A stretch of 64,000 nt of DNA from contig OX359265.1 of the NCBI GenBank assembly GCA_947179155.2, positions 898,501 to 962,500 on the forward strand. The letters run 5' to 3'. The translations under genes and the position numbers were made by a program. This stretch comes from Hedera helix. Lineage: Eukaryota > Streptophyta > Magnoliopsida > Apiales > Araliaceae. Position 1 is the stretch's first letter; every line of letters starts with the position of its first letter. The notes beneath the pieces are model-generated. The model was not told the DNA's origin, made no database searches, and saw nothing but the letters and a program-made list of their open reading frames with translations. Positions 48,601-60,177 of the stretch are shown here, one piece after another.

Positions 48601-51288
48601 CTTTCTTATCCTAGAATTTTAGACATTTGCATAAAAATTTCAGATATAAGTTGTTAACAGAAGCGTGTGACCTTTATCTTGCTTTTCAATTTTGATTTTT
48701 GACTCCTTAACTGTTCATTTGGTTACGGTCAACTTGTGGGTCAGAATTTCCTCGACATTCGCAACTACTCTTCTTTTCCGCGTCTTGATTTATTGGAAGG
48801 GAGTCCTTTAAATTATATTTGGAGTATTCTCCATGGGGTTCATGGTCAAGAAGATGTGTTTCCTTATCTGCAGCTCAGCATTTATGTTCCAACATCATTT
48901 ATCCTTTCAACCTTTTCTTTTACTTGCTTATGCTAAATTTCATTGCATTTTAATGTGGTATGGTAGTCTGTCCTATATATGTCTATTTAGACTACATCTA
49001 AATGTACGAAGGACTTATGGTTTTAACTTTTCCTTTTGTTTGGAAACTAATCTGTGTGTATGTAGTAGTTCCACGTGATTCTATACACCTCAGGAACTCT
49101 ACATATTTATCCATTTGAGTGTCTTATTCATGACGAACATAAACGCTAAGTGCTAACAACTAATATACACTGAGTCATATTTGTCATAATTATAATATTA
49201 GCTAAAAACTTTTACAATTCGTATAGTTTCAGTGAAATTATGGTTTAATCCTTAATAGTTGCGATCCCCTTTTAATTTCTGCCCACCTTTATTCGAACCC
49301 ATAGATCGTTTTAATTATAAGATGCCGTTTAGTGTGATGCTTTATCAGAAGTCTGTAGTTTCAATGGTGATTTTGCTTGTTAAGGATTTCAGCACCAATG
49401 TGGATGGTAACTAACTGACAGCATATCTGTTGAACAAACTTTAAGCCACATCACTTCTACCATTGAGAAACTCTATATCTCTTACCTTAAGCATAATTTG
49501 GAGTTCTTCATTTGCTGTTCACTTAATATCCTTGGTAGTATTTCATAGCAACTGCACTTCATTTGTGGTTTCTGTATGTTATTGCAGCCCACATGGATAA
49601 CACAATGCCCATTGCTATTGCTTGATACAAGAATGCCATATGGAAGCTTGTCAGTGGGATGTGAGGAGCAGCTAGACCCAGCTGGCACTGGCTCCTTTTA
49701 CAATGAAGGGGAGGCCGATATAATCGTGCAACATGTCATTTCCTTGCTTTATGCTGGTATGTACCCCTCTTATTACATTTACACTAATGCTAATGGTTTT
49801 CCACATTTTTACCGTTATAAAATTTTATATTTATTGCCTATTAGTTTAATGATATTGGCTTTTGGGTAACTTACTGGGTTCGCAATGATAGAGTTTCGGG
49901 TTCATAACTCTGTGCATTGGAATAAGGTGATGTCGGAAACTTCTATGTATTCATCTTGGCTGTTTTAAATCTGAACCTATTAAAAGCAAATGCTGCATGA
50001 CAGAGAATCTAATTATAGTGTTTTATATTATTTCTGAGTTGGCTTGAATCAAATACTCCTGTCAAAACTTTGAATCAGCTATTCTAACTTTGTTATTAAC
50101 TTTGAATCAAATTTCTTAGATAAACCTTGAAAATAATAAACAACCACATTATCAGACCTTAGGCTTTTTTTTATCTTCCATATAAAAACACTTTTAACTC
50201 AATACATCTTAATCTATTCTTCTTTGGATGCATGCTCCTTGCAAAAAAGCCTCTGAACATGATTTCTTTGATGATATCCCAAAAAATGTAATAGTAATTT
50301 AACTTGCGCACCTTCCTGGATAAGAAGTTGCTACATTTAAGGCATCTCCGCTGTAAAATAAGTGTTATTCAGTATTAATTGCACAAGTGTCCTTGGTTTG
50401 TAGCTATTCAGGACACGATTTAGTAGCTTGCATACCACGAATTGTGACTCGCCTCCACGTTCTCAAGCAGTTCACTATTGCTGTCATCTCCTTCTCTTTG
50501 ACTGTGCCCTAAGATTGTTAACTTTCTTTTTAGAGTCTATTGCCAGAATCTAATTCTTGGAAAACCAATTGCGGACCCCTTATAGTTTGTGTGATATGCA
50601 GGCGTTAGCCCGTCAGCAATTGCAGTACAATCTCCTTATGTTGCTCAAGTACAACTACTGTGGGATAGGCTTGATGAGCTTCCAGAGGCCAGAGAGATCG
50701 AGGTTGCAACTATTGATAGCTTTCAAGGCCGGGAAGCTGATGCAGTAATTATATCAATGGTATGCTCTTGAAAGACTAACTTTAGCCATGTTTATCACTC
50801 GAGGTTTTTAGGTACAAGTGCTAAGTTCATTACGGTATCTGGTTTGAATTTCACACGTTCCTTGAAGGATTTGAAGCAAGAAATTTAGTTTTAAAGATCA
50901 CTTTAAAACAGTGTATTGTTTTCCCAAGAATTACTGCATTCACCAAAACTTGACTTGTGTCCTGTCATCTCTTTCACACGCTTGCTTTTGATGAATAGTT
51001 GGTTATCTTATAGCAAGGAAATAAAACTAATATATCTCTACTTAGGTTCGATCAAACACAATGGGAGCTGTTGGTTTTTTGGGGAATAGTCGGCGAATGA
51101 ATGTCGCCATAACAAGAGCACGCAAACATGTAGCAGTGGTGTGTGATAGCTCAACGATATGCCACAACACCTTCTTGGCCAGGCTGCTCCGTCATATAAG
51201 ATATTTCGGAAGAGTGAAGCATGCCAAGCCAGGTAGTTTTGGGGGATCTGGACTTGGCATGAATCCCATGTTGCCTTCTGTTAGTTAA
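45630..51288 (+). CDS. IGHMBP2/SMUBP2-like SF1 helicase, probably plastid
   Basis: Seven exons join in frame to 1005 residues: 45630-46452, 46620-46928, 47055-47338, 47548-48579, 49588-49756, 50602-50759 and 51046-51288. All introns are GT-AG. The Upf1-type motifs are complete: Walker A GPPGTGKT at 554-561, DEAG at 712-715, GDQCQLAPV just after, QYRM at 778-781, ATIDSFQGRE at 908-917 and RRMNVAITRARKH at 941-953. Such proteins unwind nucleic acid 5' to 3' with ATP. The first 110 residues are rich in Ser, Arg and Thr, like a chloroplast transit peptide, and the Arabidopsis relative At5g35970 is annotated as plastid by recollection. Residues before about 470 carry no recognised catalytic motif. 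The only upstream Met sits at the edge of the MITE; the next in-frame Met is near residue 172. It converges on the BolA gene. Confidence 0.93.
48580..49587 (+). other. Intron 4 of the helicase gene
   Basis: GT-AG intron of 1008 bases between the exon ending PFVM and the exon beginning PTWITQ. It splits the helicase between motif QYRM and the second RecA-like domain. Small open frames in it have no support. No inserted element was recognised. Confidence 0.85.
49757..50601 (+). other. Intron 5 of the helicase gene
   Basis: GT-AG intron of 845 bases, phase 1. Nothing recognisable inside. The short frame at 50557-50748 reads across the acceptor in the wrong phase and is not a gene. Confidence 0.85.
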
Positions 51289-52287
51289 ATTTGCATGAGC
51301 AGATCAATACTGTACATGCATCTTTCTGTTGTTTACTTAAATTGTATATTGATTGCCTGGGAGGACACTTGCACTGTTAGATTGCTTGTCCATTTTGGGA
51401 TGTACAGATATGTTTTGAGTTGTTAACCAAAGCAATTGGAGTAGTTTATATTGTATATAAACAACACATACCATTTATTTATCTTTATATACAATTCAAA
51501 GTGCATAATTGGTTTGAATGAAAGACTAGGTTCTGCTTTTATCCGCACTTTCATATATAGCTATCGTGGAACTTCTATACTAGTGTTTTAATTTATGGTT
51601 GGCATATTTTTAAAATTCTGACTTGTGTGGCAATAAAAGCTTGTTCATTTTTTGTCTTTATTAAATTTTATTTTTCATGCCTTTCTCTATGCAACGATAC
51701 AAGTATATTCAGTTTCCAAAACTACATATATGAGTAAAGGAGAGATTCAAGTCCGCAGATATTTTCCAATGATTTGCTCTTAGGGTCTTGCCACCATCAA
51801 CCAACCACTGCTTTCTTGCCATAGTAATTTTTTATATTCAAGTAATCCTTGTTTATATGCAACAGAGATGCTGGATCGTGGGCTTATTTCCATTTTGTAA
51901 TGGAAATCTAATTTGGAGATGGAAGGGGAAACAAATTTGCCAGGCAAGGAAAAATTGAAGCTTAAAGATTGAGCACTACCCTTGAATAGTAAACACTCCC
52001 ACAACACATGTTTGCAAGAAAATGCAACAGTGTCTATATAAAGTAGTGACTATTTACTGGAAAGACAAGTAATACCCAGCTTTAGTCAAGCAAGCAGGTT
52101 GAAAATGAAGCCCAAGTACATACACCAGCGACACTATTTCATGCAAAATGGGTCATAAGTTCACAAGACAAACTGCAAGGGAATTCATTTAATGGACTCG
52201 GTGATTGTTTTCATGCAAAATGGGTCATAAGTTCACAAGACAAACTGCAAGGGAATTCATTTAATGGACTCGGTGATTGTTGGTTCT
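51289..52287. other. Convergent intergenic stretch with both 3' UTRs
   Basis: About 1 kb between two stop codons. It must hold the 3' ends of the helicase (plus) and BolA (minus) transcripts. GCAATAAAAG at about 51629 could be a poly(A) signal on the plus strand but is far from the stop. No other gene is seen. Confidence 0.6.
52137..52280. repeat. 72-bp tandem duplication beside the BolA stop codon
   Basis: Two adjacent copies, about 52137-52208 and 52209-52280, are identical by eye and begin with CATGCAAAATGGGTCATAAG. The array ends 8 bases before the BolA stop codon on the plus-strand map, so it lies in the 3' UTR of that gene. Confidence 0.93.
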
Positions 52288-55177
52288 TCACTGCTTTGAT
52301 TCCGCTTCACTGGGGGTCTTGGTGGTCATCTGGTCAACTGCATGTACAGTGTTTTGAAGCTCTTCCCATATGGCTTTGTATACCATCCTCTGCCTATGCA
52401 CGGCAGATTGTCCCTCAAAAGATGAAGCAATAACATCAATGCTGCAACAAGTAAAGGAAATAAAAATGTAAACAAGCCAAATGGTAGATACAGGGTCATG
52501 TGCCTATACTGGTAAGGTTACCTGCTGGCACAGTTAAAAGTTAAAACGATACAACATATATCCAAAGAATCAAAAATAGAATGGCAGACATTTGCTATGA
52601 TTGGCCCCACTGGGTTGTTCCCCAGGTCACACCGAGCAGGAGCAGGGTGCAAGTCCAGGTGTGAAAGAATCACAAAGCTTAATTCTTTTAGATCAAGAAT
52701 GCCATGATAGCTTAAATATGAATATATACACAGACAACACACACATTGTGACACACAGAACTATAAGTTAGTCTTTTTTCCTCGTATAAAAATCATGAAA
52801 GTGAAAACAAAACTTACCTAACATGACGACCATCACCATAAGCATCTTTCACAGTGACCGAATCTGCATTTAGTTGTTCCTTGATCTGTTGAAACACAAT
52901 GCATCCACTTGTTACTTATGCATTAGAAACCTTTATCATTCAAAATTTCAGAACAAAAGTTATACCAAGTTCAATTTATAAAATTTAAAAGGACAGAAAA
53001 AGGCTGAGTAGACATAAAAGACTCGAAGATACTTGTTTTAGTTATTCTTTTGATAAATCAAATTGCTGTCATTCTTCTTACTAAGATAGATTAATTGTTT
53101 TCATTCTATGAAAAATAAACAACACGATACACCAGGTAAGGAATATAGGACAATACATCAAGAAAATAGCCAAATAATAACTTGACTGAGTTTTTATGGA
53201 AGTGGAATCCCCAAGAGGGAGAATACTTAAAAGAAAACGGCTTGGTTGATAATACTTTAATCTGATACATTATATCAGAGATGGTATTACACTTTCAGCA
53301 ACTCTGGTATAAATATAATGTGGCTGTAGGGAGTTTTAAGGAGTGTGCTAGTTAATGTAGCAGATACGAGGGCTGTTCTTGTACGATTTTAATTTCTTTT
53401 CTTTCCTTTTTTTATAGATGAAAGAAATCTTTAATTAGAAAGAGAAGGAGCATACAAAAAGGAAGCACAAGTATTCCAATGACCAGAAAATGTAAAATAC
53501 GAAGCCCTTTGACCAAGCAGACCTCTATATGTTTCTTTTCTTTTTATTATCCTTTTCCACCCACTCTTTTCCACTTGAAAGGTTATTGGTCCTCCATGGT
53601 AGTATTGATTCTCATATCAATTTACAATCTTCTTTAATCCAAAGTCATATAACCAAATGACGAGGGCAGAAACCTAATCTCTTTATCCATCTTCTTTCTC
53701 TCACATACTTCCTCTTTTTGTGTTTCTTCTTATATCACCCGTGATCTAGATTATTTACAATCAAATCCAGAGTAACCAAGCAACAAGATCAGGTAACATG
53801 CGAAAAACAAAATAAAGTATGGTGCTAGTGCCAGCAAGGTACTGCATGACTTCAAAACTGTGTGAAGGTTGGTACAAGCAGCTGACATAAACACACATAT
53901 CTCAGATCCAACTGTTGGTGCGATAACATCATTGCATCAGCTCCAAACGCAACTACAAGTAAAAGCCTTAATTGCATCTTATTAGTTTCGTGAGAGTATA
54001 AGGCCATTTACTGCATCTGCTTTACTCGCTTGAAAGGATTAATCTAGGCCATTTTGTGCATGGTAATCATGCAATTGATGAGATCATTGTCAAATATTAC
54101 TTTCCAAGGTTAGAAGCTGCTAAGTGCTAACTATGTTCTGTAAAATCAACTTTAAAAAAAGACATTATTACCAAGCTAGATTGGGAAAGGGCATTCAAGA
54201 CGATTGATTGATTGAAATGTTCCTATGCAGGCAAAGACTTCCTTACTAAAAGTCTATAACCTCTCTTAAAAATTCAATAAAATCATTGAGTTCTGGAATT
54301 ACAAAATTATAATAACTTTGTTGATTGGTCATGCATTTAATGTAGTCATCCAGACCAAATGAATATAAGGGTAAAACAGTATCAATCTTGTTTACTATTT
54401 CATTTACAGTATCAATCTTATTTACTACTCCCTCCGTTGATTTTTGCGGTCAAATTGAGCATTTTTAAAATAAATAATTAAACATATATATTTAGATTTT
54501 CAAAAAAATAAATATTGAGATTAGTACTAAATTGTATGTAGTTTATAATGTTTATAAGTTTTTTATAAATATATAAAAAAATAATAACATATATTAATTT
54601 AAAAAATAATCAATTTGACCGTAAAAGTCAACAGAGGACTTCTATCTTGGGGGACGGAGGGAGTATTTCATTTAGCAACTAATCTGCTTGTGATATCAAA
54701 GTTGTGCAGATAAGCATTTCATGGGTTCTGTAATCTATAAGAAAAAAAAATCTAAGGAAAAAACTCCAAATTCCAGTAGATTTATCCACTGCAATACTTT
54801 AATTTGACATTCAGAATTAAGAAGAACACAAATTAAATGAGAATTAATCATTTTTAATGAATATAAAAAGCTAAAAATTGAACCTTCTTCTCCATGGACT
54901 GAATCAAAGGGGAGTCGAAGGAACCAGGATCACTGGCCTGAGTTGTGGCTCGAATACATAGGCTCCGACGACCCACGGCGAGGCCCTCAGGTTTTGGGCC
55001 ATAGTTAACTGAATGACGGCGAGGCCCGAGCTTTTGCAGCAGCAATACACACGGAGTGAGCGGCTGCCAATAATGTTTCGCCGCTTGAGAAGATGGGCGA
55101 GCTAGGCTGCTGAAGAAATGAGGTCGGCGCGCGCATAGCGCCGCCACTTGTGGACGAATCATCAGCGTCTTCGCCAT
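52288..55177 (-). CDS. BOLA4: BolA-family protein, organellar (BOLA4-like)
   Basis: Three exons, 55177-54884, 52885-52818 and 52441-52288, join in frame to 171 residues; introns are GT-AG, the first 2.0 kb long. The first 80 residues are rich in Arg, Ser and Ala with few acids, as in a plastid or mitochondrial transit peptide. The BolA fold follows: SMEKKIKEQLNADSV, then DAYGDGRHVSIDV with H119, FEGQSAVHRQRMVYKAI, and H154 in the NTVHAVDQM segment, the conserved C-terminal His of BolA. BolA proteins partner monothiol CGFS glutaredoxins in iron-sulfur cluster handling. Length agrees with Arabidopsis BOLA4 (about 177 residues, by recollection). Paralogue choice is by similarity of the core and could be wrong. 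Intron 1 contains a Stowaway MITE, and a 72-bp duplication follows the stop. Confidence 0.88.
54428..54663. mobile_element. Stowaway MITE in BolA intron 1
   Basis: Ends are CTCCCTCCGTTGATTTTTGC and GGGGGACGGAGGGAG, flanked by TA on both sides (54426-54427 and 54664-54665). This is the Tc1/mariner Stowaway pattern. The interior is AT-rich and non-coding. It is the better preserved relative of the copy at 45417. Confidence 0.9.
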
Positions 55178-55767
55178 TGGAACAGTCGATTTTCACATAT
55201 ATGAATATTTATTAGAATAAATAGATAATCTTGGCTTTGGTATTAATTTCAAATTGGTTAAATGCAAAAGGAACCTCCAAGTTTTACAAATTTCCAATTT
55301 TAGTTCTGAAGTATTAACTTTTTCAGTTGTCTTTTTTCATGTTATTAATTTTTACAACATTAAATTTTTTGTTCTTTTTTTATATTATTACTATCATTTT
55401 TATCGTTTTCATCTATTTTTAAAATCAAAAACACAATTTAGAAGATATTAATAATTAAAAAATGTTTATCAAAAAATGTCTTTTTTTAAAAAAAATTGGT
55501 GAAATTTCGTTAAAAAGATAATCGAATTACATAATGGTAGAGGTTAGGAGCAACCTCTTACCCAACAATGAATTCCAGAATAAAAAGTTGAAAAAAAAAG
55601 ATAAGAAAAACACAAGGCATTAAGGCAATATAGATTCCTTATTGAATAAATGAGCAAAACCCCCGAGGGATATATTGGATCCCTTATGAAAAACTATACT
55701 GCTACAAGGGGGTCCAATTTACATCCCGTGAGAAATAAGTAGTAGAGAGGAACTAGCTAGTTACATA
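55178..55767. other. Intergenic stretch upstream of BolA
   Basis: Contains the BolA promoter on the minus strand; no certain TATA box. 55330-55500 is T- and A-rich. No other gene recognised. Confidence 0.5.
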
Positions 55768-56177
55768 ATGTCTATTCGGGAGCTACTTATAAGTTGGTCA
55801 ATCCAACTTATAAGTAGTTAAGTCAAAAAAATCGTTCGGGAGCAAAAAAAAATTCACTTATAAGTTAAGAAAAAAGTCAAAAAAATAAATAAATAACTAT
55901 TTGTTGCTTTAAAAAAATGACTTATAAAAGTTGGTCAACGAATATAAAATGACTTAAATACTCTATTTTATTTTTCTAATGTTCTTCTTATTGAAGGACA
56001 TTTTAGTAATATTTAAATTTTATTTTAACTTATAAATAATTATTATCCAAATACATCCACAACTATTACTTATAATTCTCAACTTATAAATAAAAGTGAT
56101 GCCGAACACTTTTACTTATAAATCTACTAAAATTTTAACTTTAAGTAAGAAAAAATAAGTCATTCTCGAACAGGCCC
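55768..56177. mobile_element. MITE with GGGCCTGTTCG-type ends
   Basis: The left end ATGTCTATTCGGGAGCTACT and the reverse complement of the right end GGGCCTGTTCGAGAATGACT pair over about 14 of 20 bases. Words ACTTATAAGT and CTTATAAAT recur inside on both arms. Possible 3-base duplications ATA lie at 55765-55767 and 56178-56180. No coding frame. Superfamily is uncertain; a 3-base duplication would favour PIF/Harbinger. Confidence 0.55.
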
Positions 56178-56289
56178 ATATAGTACATCCAAATACCAAC
56201 CAATTTAGAGGAGATGTTTATCTTGAAAGGGCATTAGCAGGAGGATGAAAACTTGTAAAAACTATAAATTCACAATAAATACCTTAATG

Positions 56290-57225
56290 AACTTGAAGGA
56301 GGCCTCAGTTACAAATATTGTAGAGATAGGACTTAGAGCGAACATCCTCAAGCCACGAGTGAAAACCAGTTAAAGATGGTGGAAGTTTGACAAGAGGGTG
56401 AGCCAAGAGGTTGCCGTCATGATGATCATGAAATCCTGAAAATGTCGACAAGAGGAAAGACTAGCAGTGATTATATGTCCCACACTAGATAGGTCACCCC
56501 TCCCTGTTGAAACAGATGGATAGCTTTAGGGAATCTTACTCATTTACCACATGACGACAACTAATATTAAGACCAAATTAAATACCTTTGAGAATGCCCA
56601 AATATTCAGCTGCATAGGCACCAATAGAACCAGTCCATGATACAAAACAATAGCCAATAATATTGTCCGAGTCACTATGAATGGTAATCCCTACACTAAC
56701 TTTATCGATGGCAGCATCAAAAGCAGCGTCAAAGTTAATTTTGGACACTTATGGTGGTGTGAAACTCCAGCGCTTAAAAGAATGGTCAATGTTGGGGCTG
56801 ACGAGGATAAGACCGAGGCTCTTGCATTTGGTAACTCCATTAAAAGGAAACGACTGTCTTGAAACACTTTGTTTGGCTCTCAACGACAACCCTCAAATAG
56901 AACACAATTACGGTTTGTCCACAGGTCGTAACAAATTGTAGTAACTAGACATAAAGCTTTATTGTCTAAATATGAGAGTACTCGACCCCACCAATTAAAA
57001 AAATTAGAGGAGGAATTGGCGAAAGAAAGATCCAGATTGAGGCATAAATTTCATACATTAGTAGTAAATGAGTAGGAAATTAAATAATAAAGAATAGAGT
57101 CTCCAAGGTCGCCATCAACATAGCAAATACGAGAAACATTAATTTTTCGACGTCGTAAATTCTCAATTATGGGAGAATATTATTGCAAGCTCTCCAAAGA
57201 AAATATTTGATTTTTGAGGTGACCC
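56290..57225 (-). pseudogene. LINE remnant: zf-RVT and RNase H-like domains
   Basis: The minus strand from 57225 reads KIKYFLWRACNNILP and later NFFNWWGRVLSYLDN and DLWTNRNCVLF, the zinc-binding tail after plant LINE reverse transcriptases. Further on it reads KINFDAAFDAAIDKVSVGI and YAAEYLGILKG, then HHDGNLLAHPLVKL and SWLEDVRS, an RNase H-like RVT_3 domain. Stops and at least two frameshifts break it. A stretch near 56490-56590 without homology may be an intron or insertion. The fragment is cut sharply at 57225. Confidence 0.8.
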
Positions 57226-59530
57226 TGTTTGAAATAAGCATGCGAATGTTATTCCTCTTTTATAAGATTTGATGATGTGCTTAATTGAAAGATAAATGAA
57301 TCAATATGCAAATATGTCTGCATTGATGAAAGCTGTAAAGTCCTTAATAGATGTTAGACATTATGTTCAAAGGACTTAGATTGAAAAGATCAAGATTGTT
57401 AAGTTGATCCAATATGAATGAGTAACTTTGTAAAGTCTTTCAAAAGATCACAATGTATAAGGACTATGAATAGAAAGATCAAACTTGTTAGGTTGATCTT
57501 AAGCTGTAATAGATAGGTCTGAACGATAAAAAAGAACAGCATCAAAGAACAAGAAATTTGGCAAGAAAGTCAAAGCAAAGATCATAGACTACACTCGGGA
57601 TCGTAGTGTCTACAAGTCATCAACATAATCATTCATGCGCTTAGATTTCTAAAGCTAGAATCTTAGAGAAGTCTACCTGAAGATTGTTAGAATGAATTCC
57701 CTGAATAGTCTGCAAGCAAGCTAAAGATCCATGCATTAACTTCATCAACAAGACTGATTGAGGAAGTGAAGAGTCATTTAGAAAGAAATCTCATGTAAAC
57801 ACTCAGAGGAAGATCGTAGAGTCTTCCGGGAAGTTCGTAGAATCTGCTAGGCATACGCAGAATAAGGCTCGACAGATCAAAAAGTCCTCTCGGCAGTTCA
57901 TAGAGTTGTCTCGGCATCATAAAGTTAATTATCGTATTTGTAGAGTCAGTGTAGTCAGTCACTATACGATTTTCATAAGACAGTTTATGAACTAAGCAGA
58001 TTCAAAGAACAACCTTTACATGAGCATTCAGAGTCAAAACAACAATCCTCATGAAGATTATCAAAAAGGCTGTCATAGAGCTGTCAAACAAAATGAACGA
58101 AGATCTCTGAGTACATCTAAAGCATCCAATCCTAACAGATATCACAGAGTAGTTCAAACCTTCACTCTACGATTGCACAACGACTTGCATCATAGGCAAG
58201 GTCGTAGAGTGGCAAAGCAAGCGCAGAAGTACAACGTTTAAGCAACAGTATAATTGAGCCGAAGATGTTCAAACGTTACCAGACTTAAACGACTTTTAAT
58301 ATGTAGCAGAGAAAGCAACTGAAGTTCGCAGAGCAGTCCTCTATGATATAGCAGCATTAGCACCTGAAGATTATAGAGCAGTCCTTTATGACATAAAAGC
58401 CAAACAGAATGAGTAAATCTGAAGTTCATAGAGTAGTCCTCTATGATAAAGCACCTGCAAAAGCTTAACCAGATCTTCAGGACTGTAAGGCCCAGATAAG
58501 ATCGTAGAGTTAGTACAGTCAACCAGTCTATGATCTCCAAAGCAGTCCAAGTCAAGCAAGATCGTAGAGCTACATAACAGAGCCAACAGATGACTCTACG
58601 ATCAGAAGTAAAATGCTACAACTAAATCGATCGTAGAGTATTTGAGTGCCATCAAGGATTGTACACATCAAAGCATTTAAGCTAGTAATCCCAAAATAAG
58701 CGGTTGATTACTTCAGAAACATCTACATCAATACATCTAAAAGCCTCTGCTAAAGTAGAAGTCAGAAATGTCAGATTACTGACTTAGGCGTGCTGAGTGT
58801 CAGAGTAAAGACTTCAAGTATCACGCATCAGGCTCAAGAAAACACAAGACTGTGTCTAAACAGTCGTATTCTCTGAAAGACCTATCTCCTCTATAAAGGT
58901 TGGTAAGAACCCAAGACTGACATGTCCCTTCCTAGAGAAAAAGAAGGCAACTCAAGTCAGAGTCAGCAGATCATTAAATACTTTGACTAAATGAATAGAA
59001 TATTCATAAAGAAGTATGCAACAAAACAGATTCCAGCGAAAAGATTTGCAACGGGAAGATTATTCAAAATCTACAAAAGAGCAAATCTGTAAAGAAAGAA
59101 GTGTGGAGAAAAAGCAAGAAGAACATACAACCTATCTGTTAAAAAGCTTCACCAAAAATACAAGAAGGTATGCCGAAATGCTGGCATATGAGCTAAGAGT
59201 CGAACGACCAAAAAAGCCAAAATCAAGAGTCAGAATGAGCTGAAGGCAAATCTAGAAGAACAACTCTGTGATTAATCAAGAACACTCTGAGCTGAAATGA
59301 TGAAGAACATACTGAAAGTGTTCGAATGGACTGCTGAGCACAAAGACCATTTAAAGAACCCAACAGTACATCAAAGGTGATCATGGGTAGCTGCTGAATA
59401 CTAAAAGGAGAAGAACATCAACGACAAACATCAGCAGCATCCAGAGGTTGATCACAAGCAGCTGCTAAGCATCTGAAGATGAAGGAGATCAAAGTTCATC
59501 TTAGCAGCACAACTCAACCAACATACAATT
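57226..59530. repeat. Unrecognised LTR-like block with GATCGTAGAG repeats
   Basis: The block starts with TGTTTGAAATAAGC exactly where the LINE homology stops, as an LTR insertion would. Between 57590 and 58640 about a dozen variants of GATCGTAGAG occur, several paired with TCCTCTATGA, so hairpins of 7-9 bases can form. A TATA-like CTATAAAGG lies at 58891. No polyprotein frame and no PBS were recognised, so the right boundary is unknown; it may be an LTR belonging to the copia element to the right or to an unrelated element. Confidence 0.35.
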
Positions 59531-59533
59531 ATG

Positions 59534-59760
59534 TTTGCTAGACTTGAGGAGGGTTAACGAATCCTTGCCTGAGTGGCTAAAAATAGCTCATATCTGCTGG
59601 ACTTGAGGCGGGTCAAATGATCCTTGCCTGAGTGGCTAAAAACAACTCAAGTCTGCTGGACTTAAGGAGGGTCAAAGGATCCTTGTCTGAGGGGCTAAAA
59701 ACAACTCAAGTCTGCTGGACTTGTAGAGGGCAAAATGTCCTTGTCTTAGTGACTAAATTA
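59534..59760. repeat. 59-bp tandem repeat, four units
   Basis: Units start at 59536, 59595, 59654 and 59713, each with TGCTGGACTTGAGG-like and TCCTTGCCTGAGTGGCTAAA-like parts. The last unit is most diverged. Period is exactly 59 in each step. Confidence 0.9.
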
Positions 59761-60177
59761 GTGAATTTCTTACTTGTCGAAGTAGAAGAGTGGAGTAGGA
59801 GTTGTTTAGTCTCTGAATCAGTAATCATATTACTCACACTACAAACTTTAATTGAAGTGGTTCTACGCGATTTGGCACGTTTTGGCCTTGCATTATACCT
59901 GAAATTCATGAGCGCTCTAGAAAACCTGCCTTATTTTCATAAGAGGTGGCCCCACCTCTACACTCATATAGGTGTTTTCATCAAATATGTTCTACAGTTA
60001 AACACATCACCCAACAAGACTATGAAAAACATTAAGAGTATATAACTCAAACTTTTAACACTGTAGAATTACACTATCCTACATCATAGGGATGAACTCA
60101 AATATGTATAAAATGTATAGTGCCTCAAACAATCAACCAATGACTTGTTGTTACCCATATGAACCTACTTCATGAGA
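59761..60177 (-). other. 3' non-coding part of the copia element
   Basis: Follows the RNase H end of the copia polyprotein on the minus strand. It contains GTAGAGGTGGGGCCACCTCT (minus strand), an inverted repeat. No LTR start or polypurine tract could be fixed. Confidence 0.4.

Noticed and set aside
56681..56941. Plus-strand open frame as a gene
   Set aside because: The minus strand of this stretch matches LINE RNase H-like sequence.
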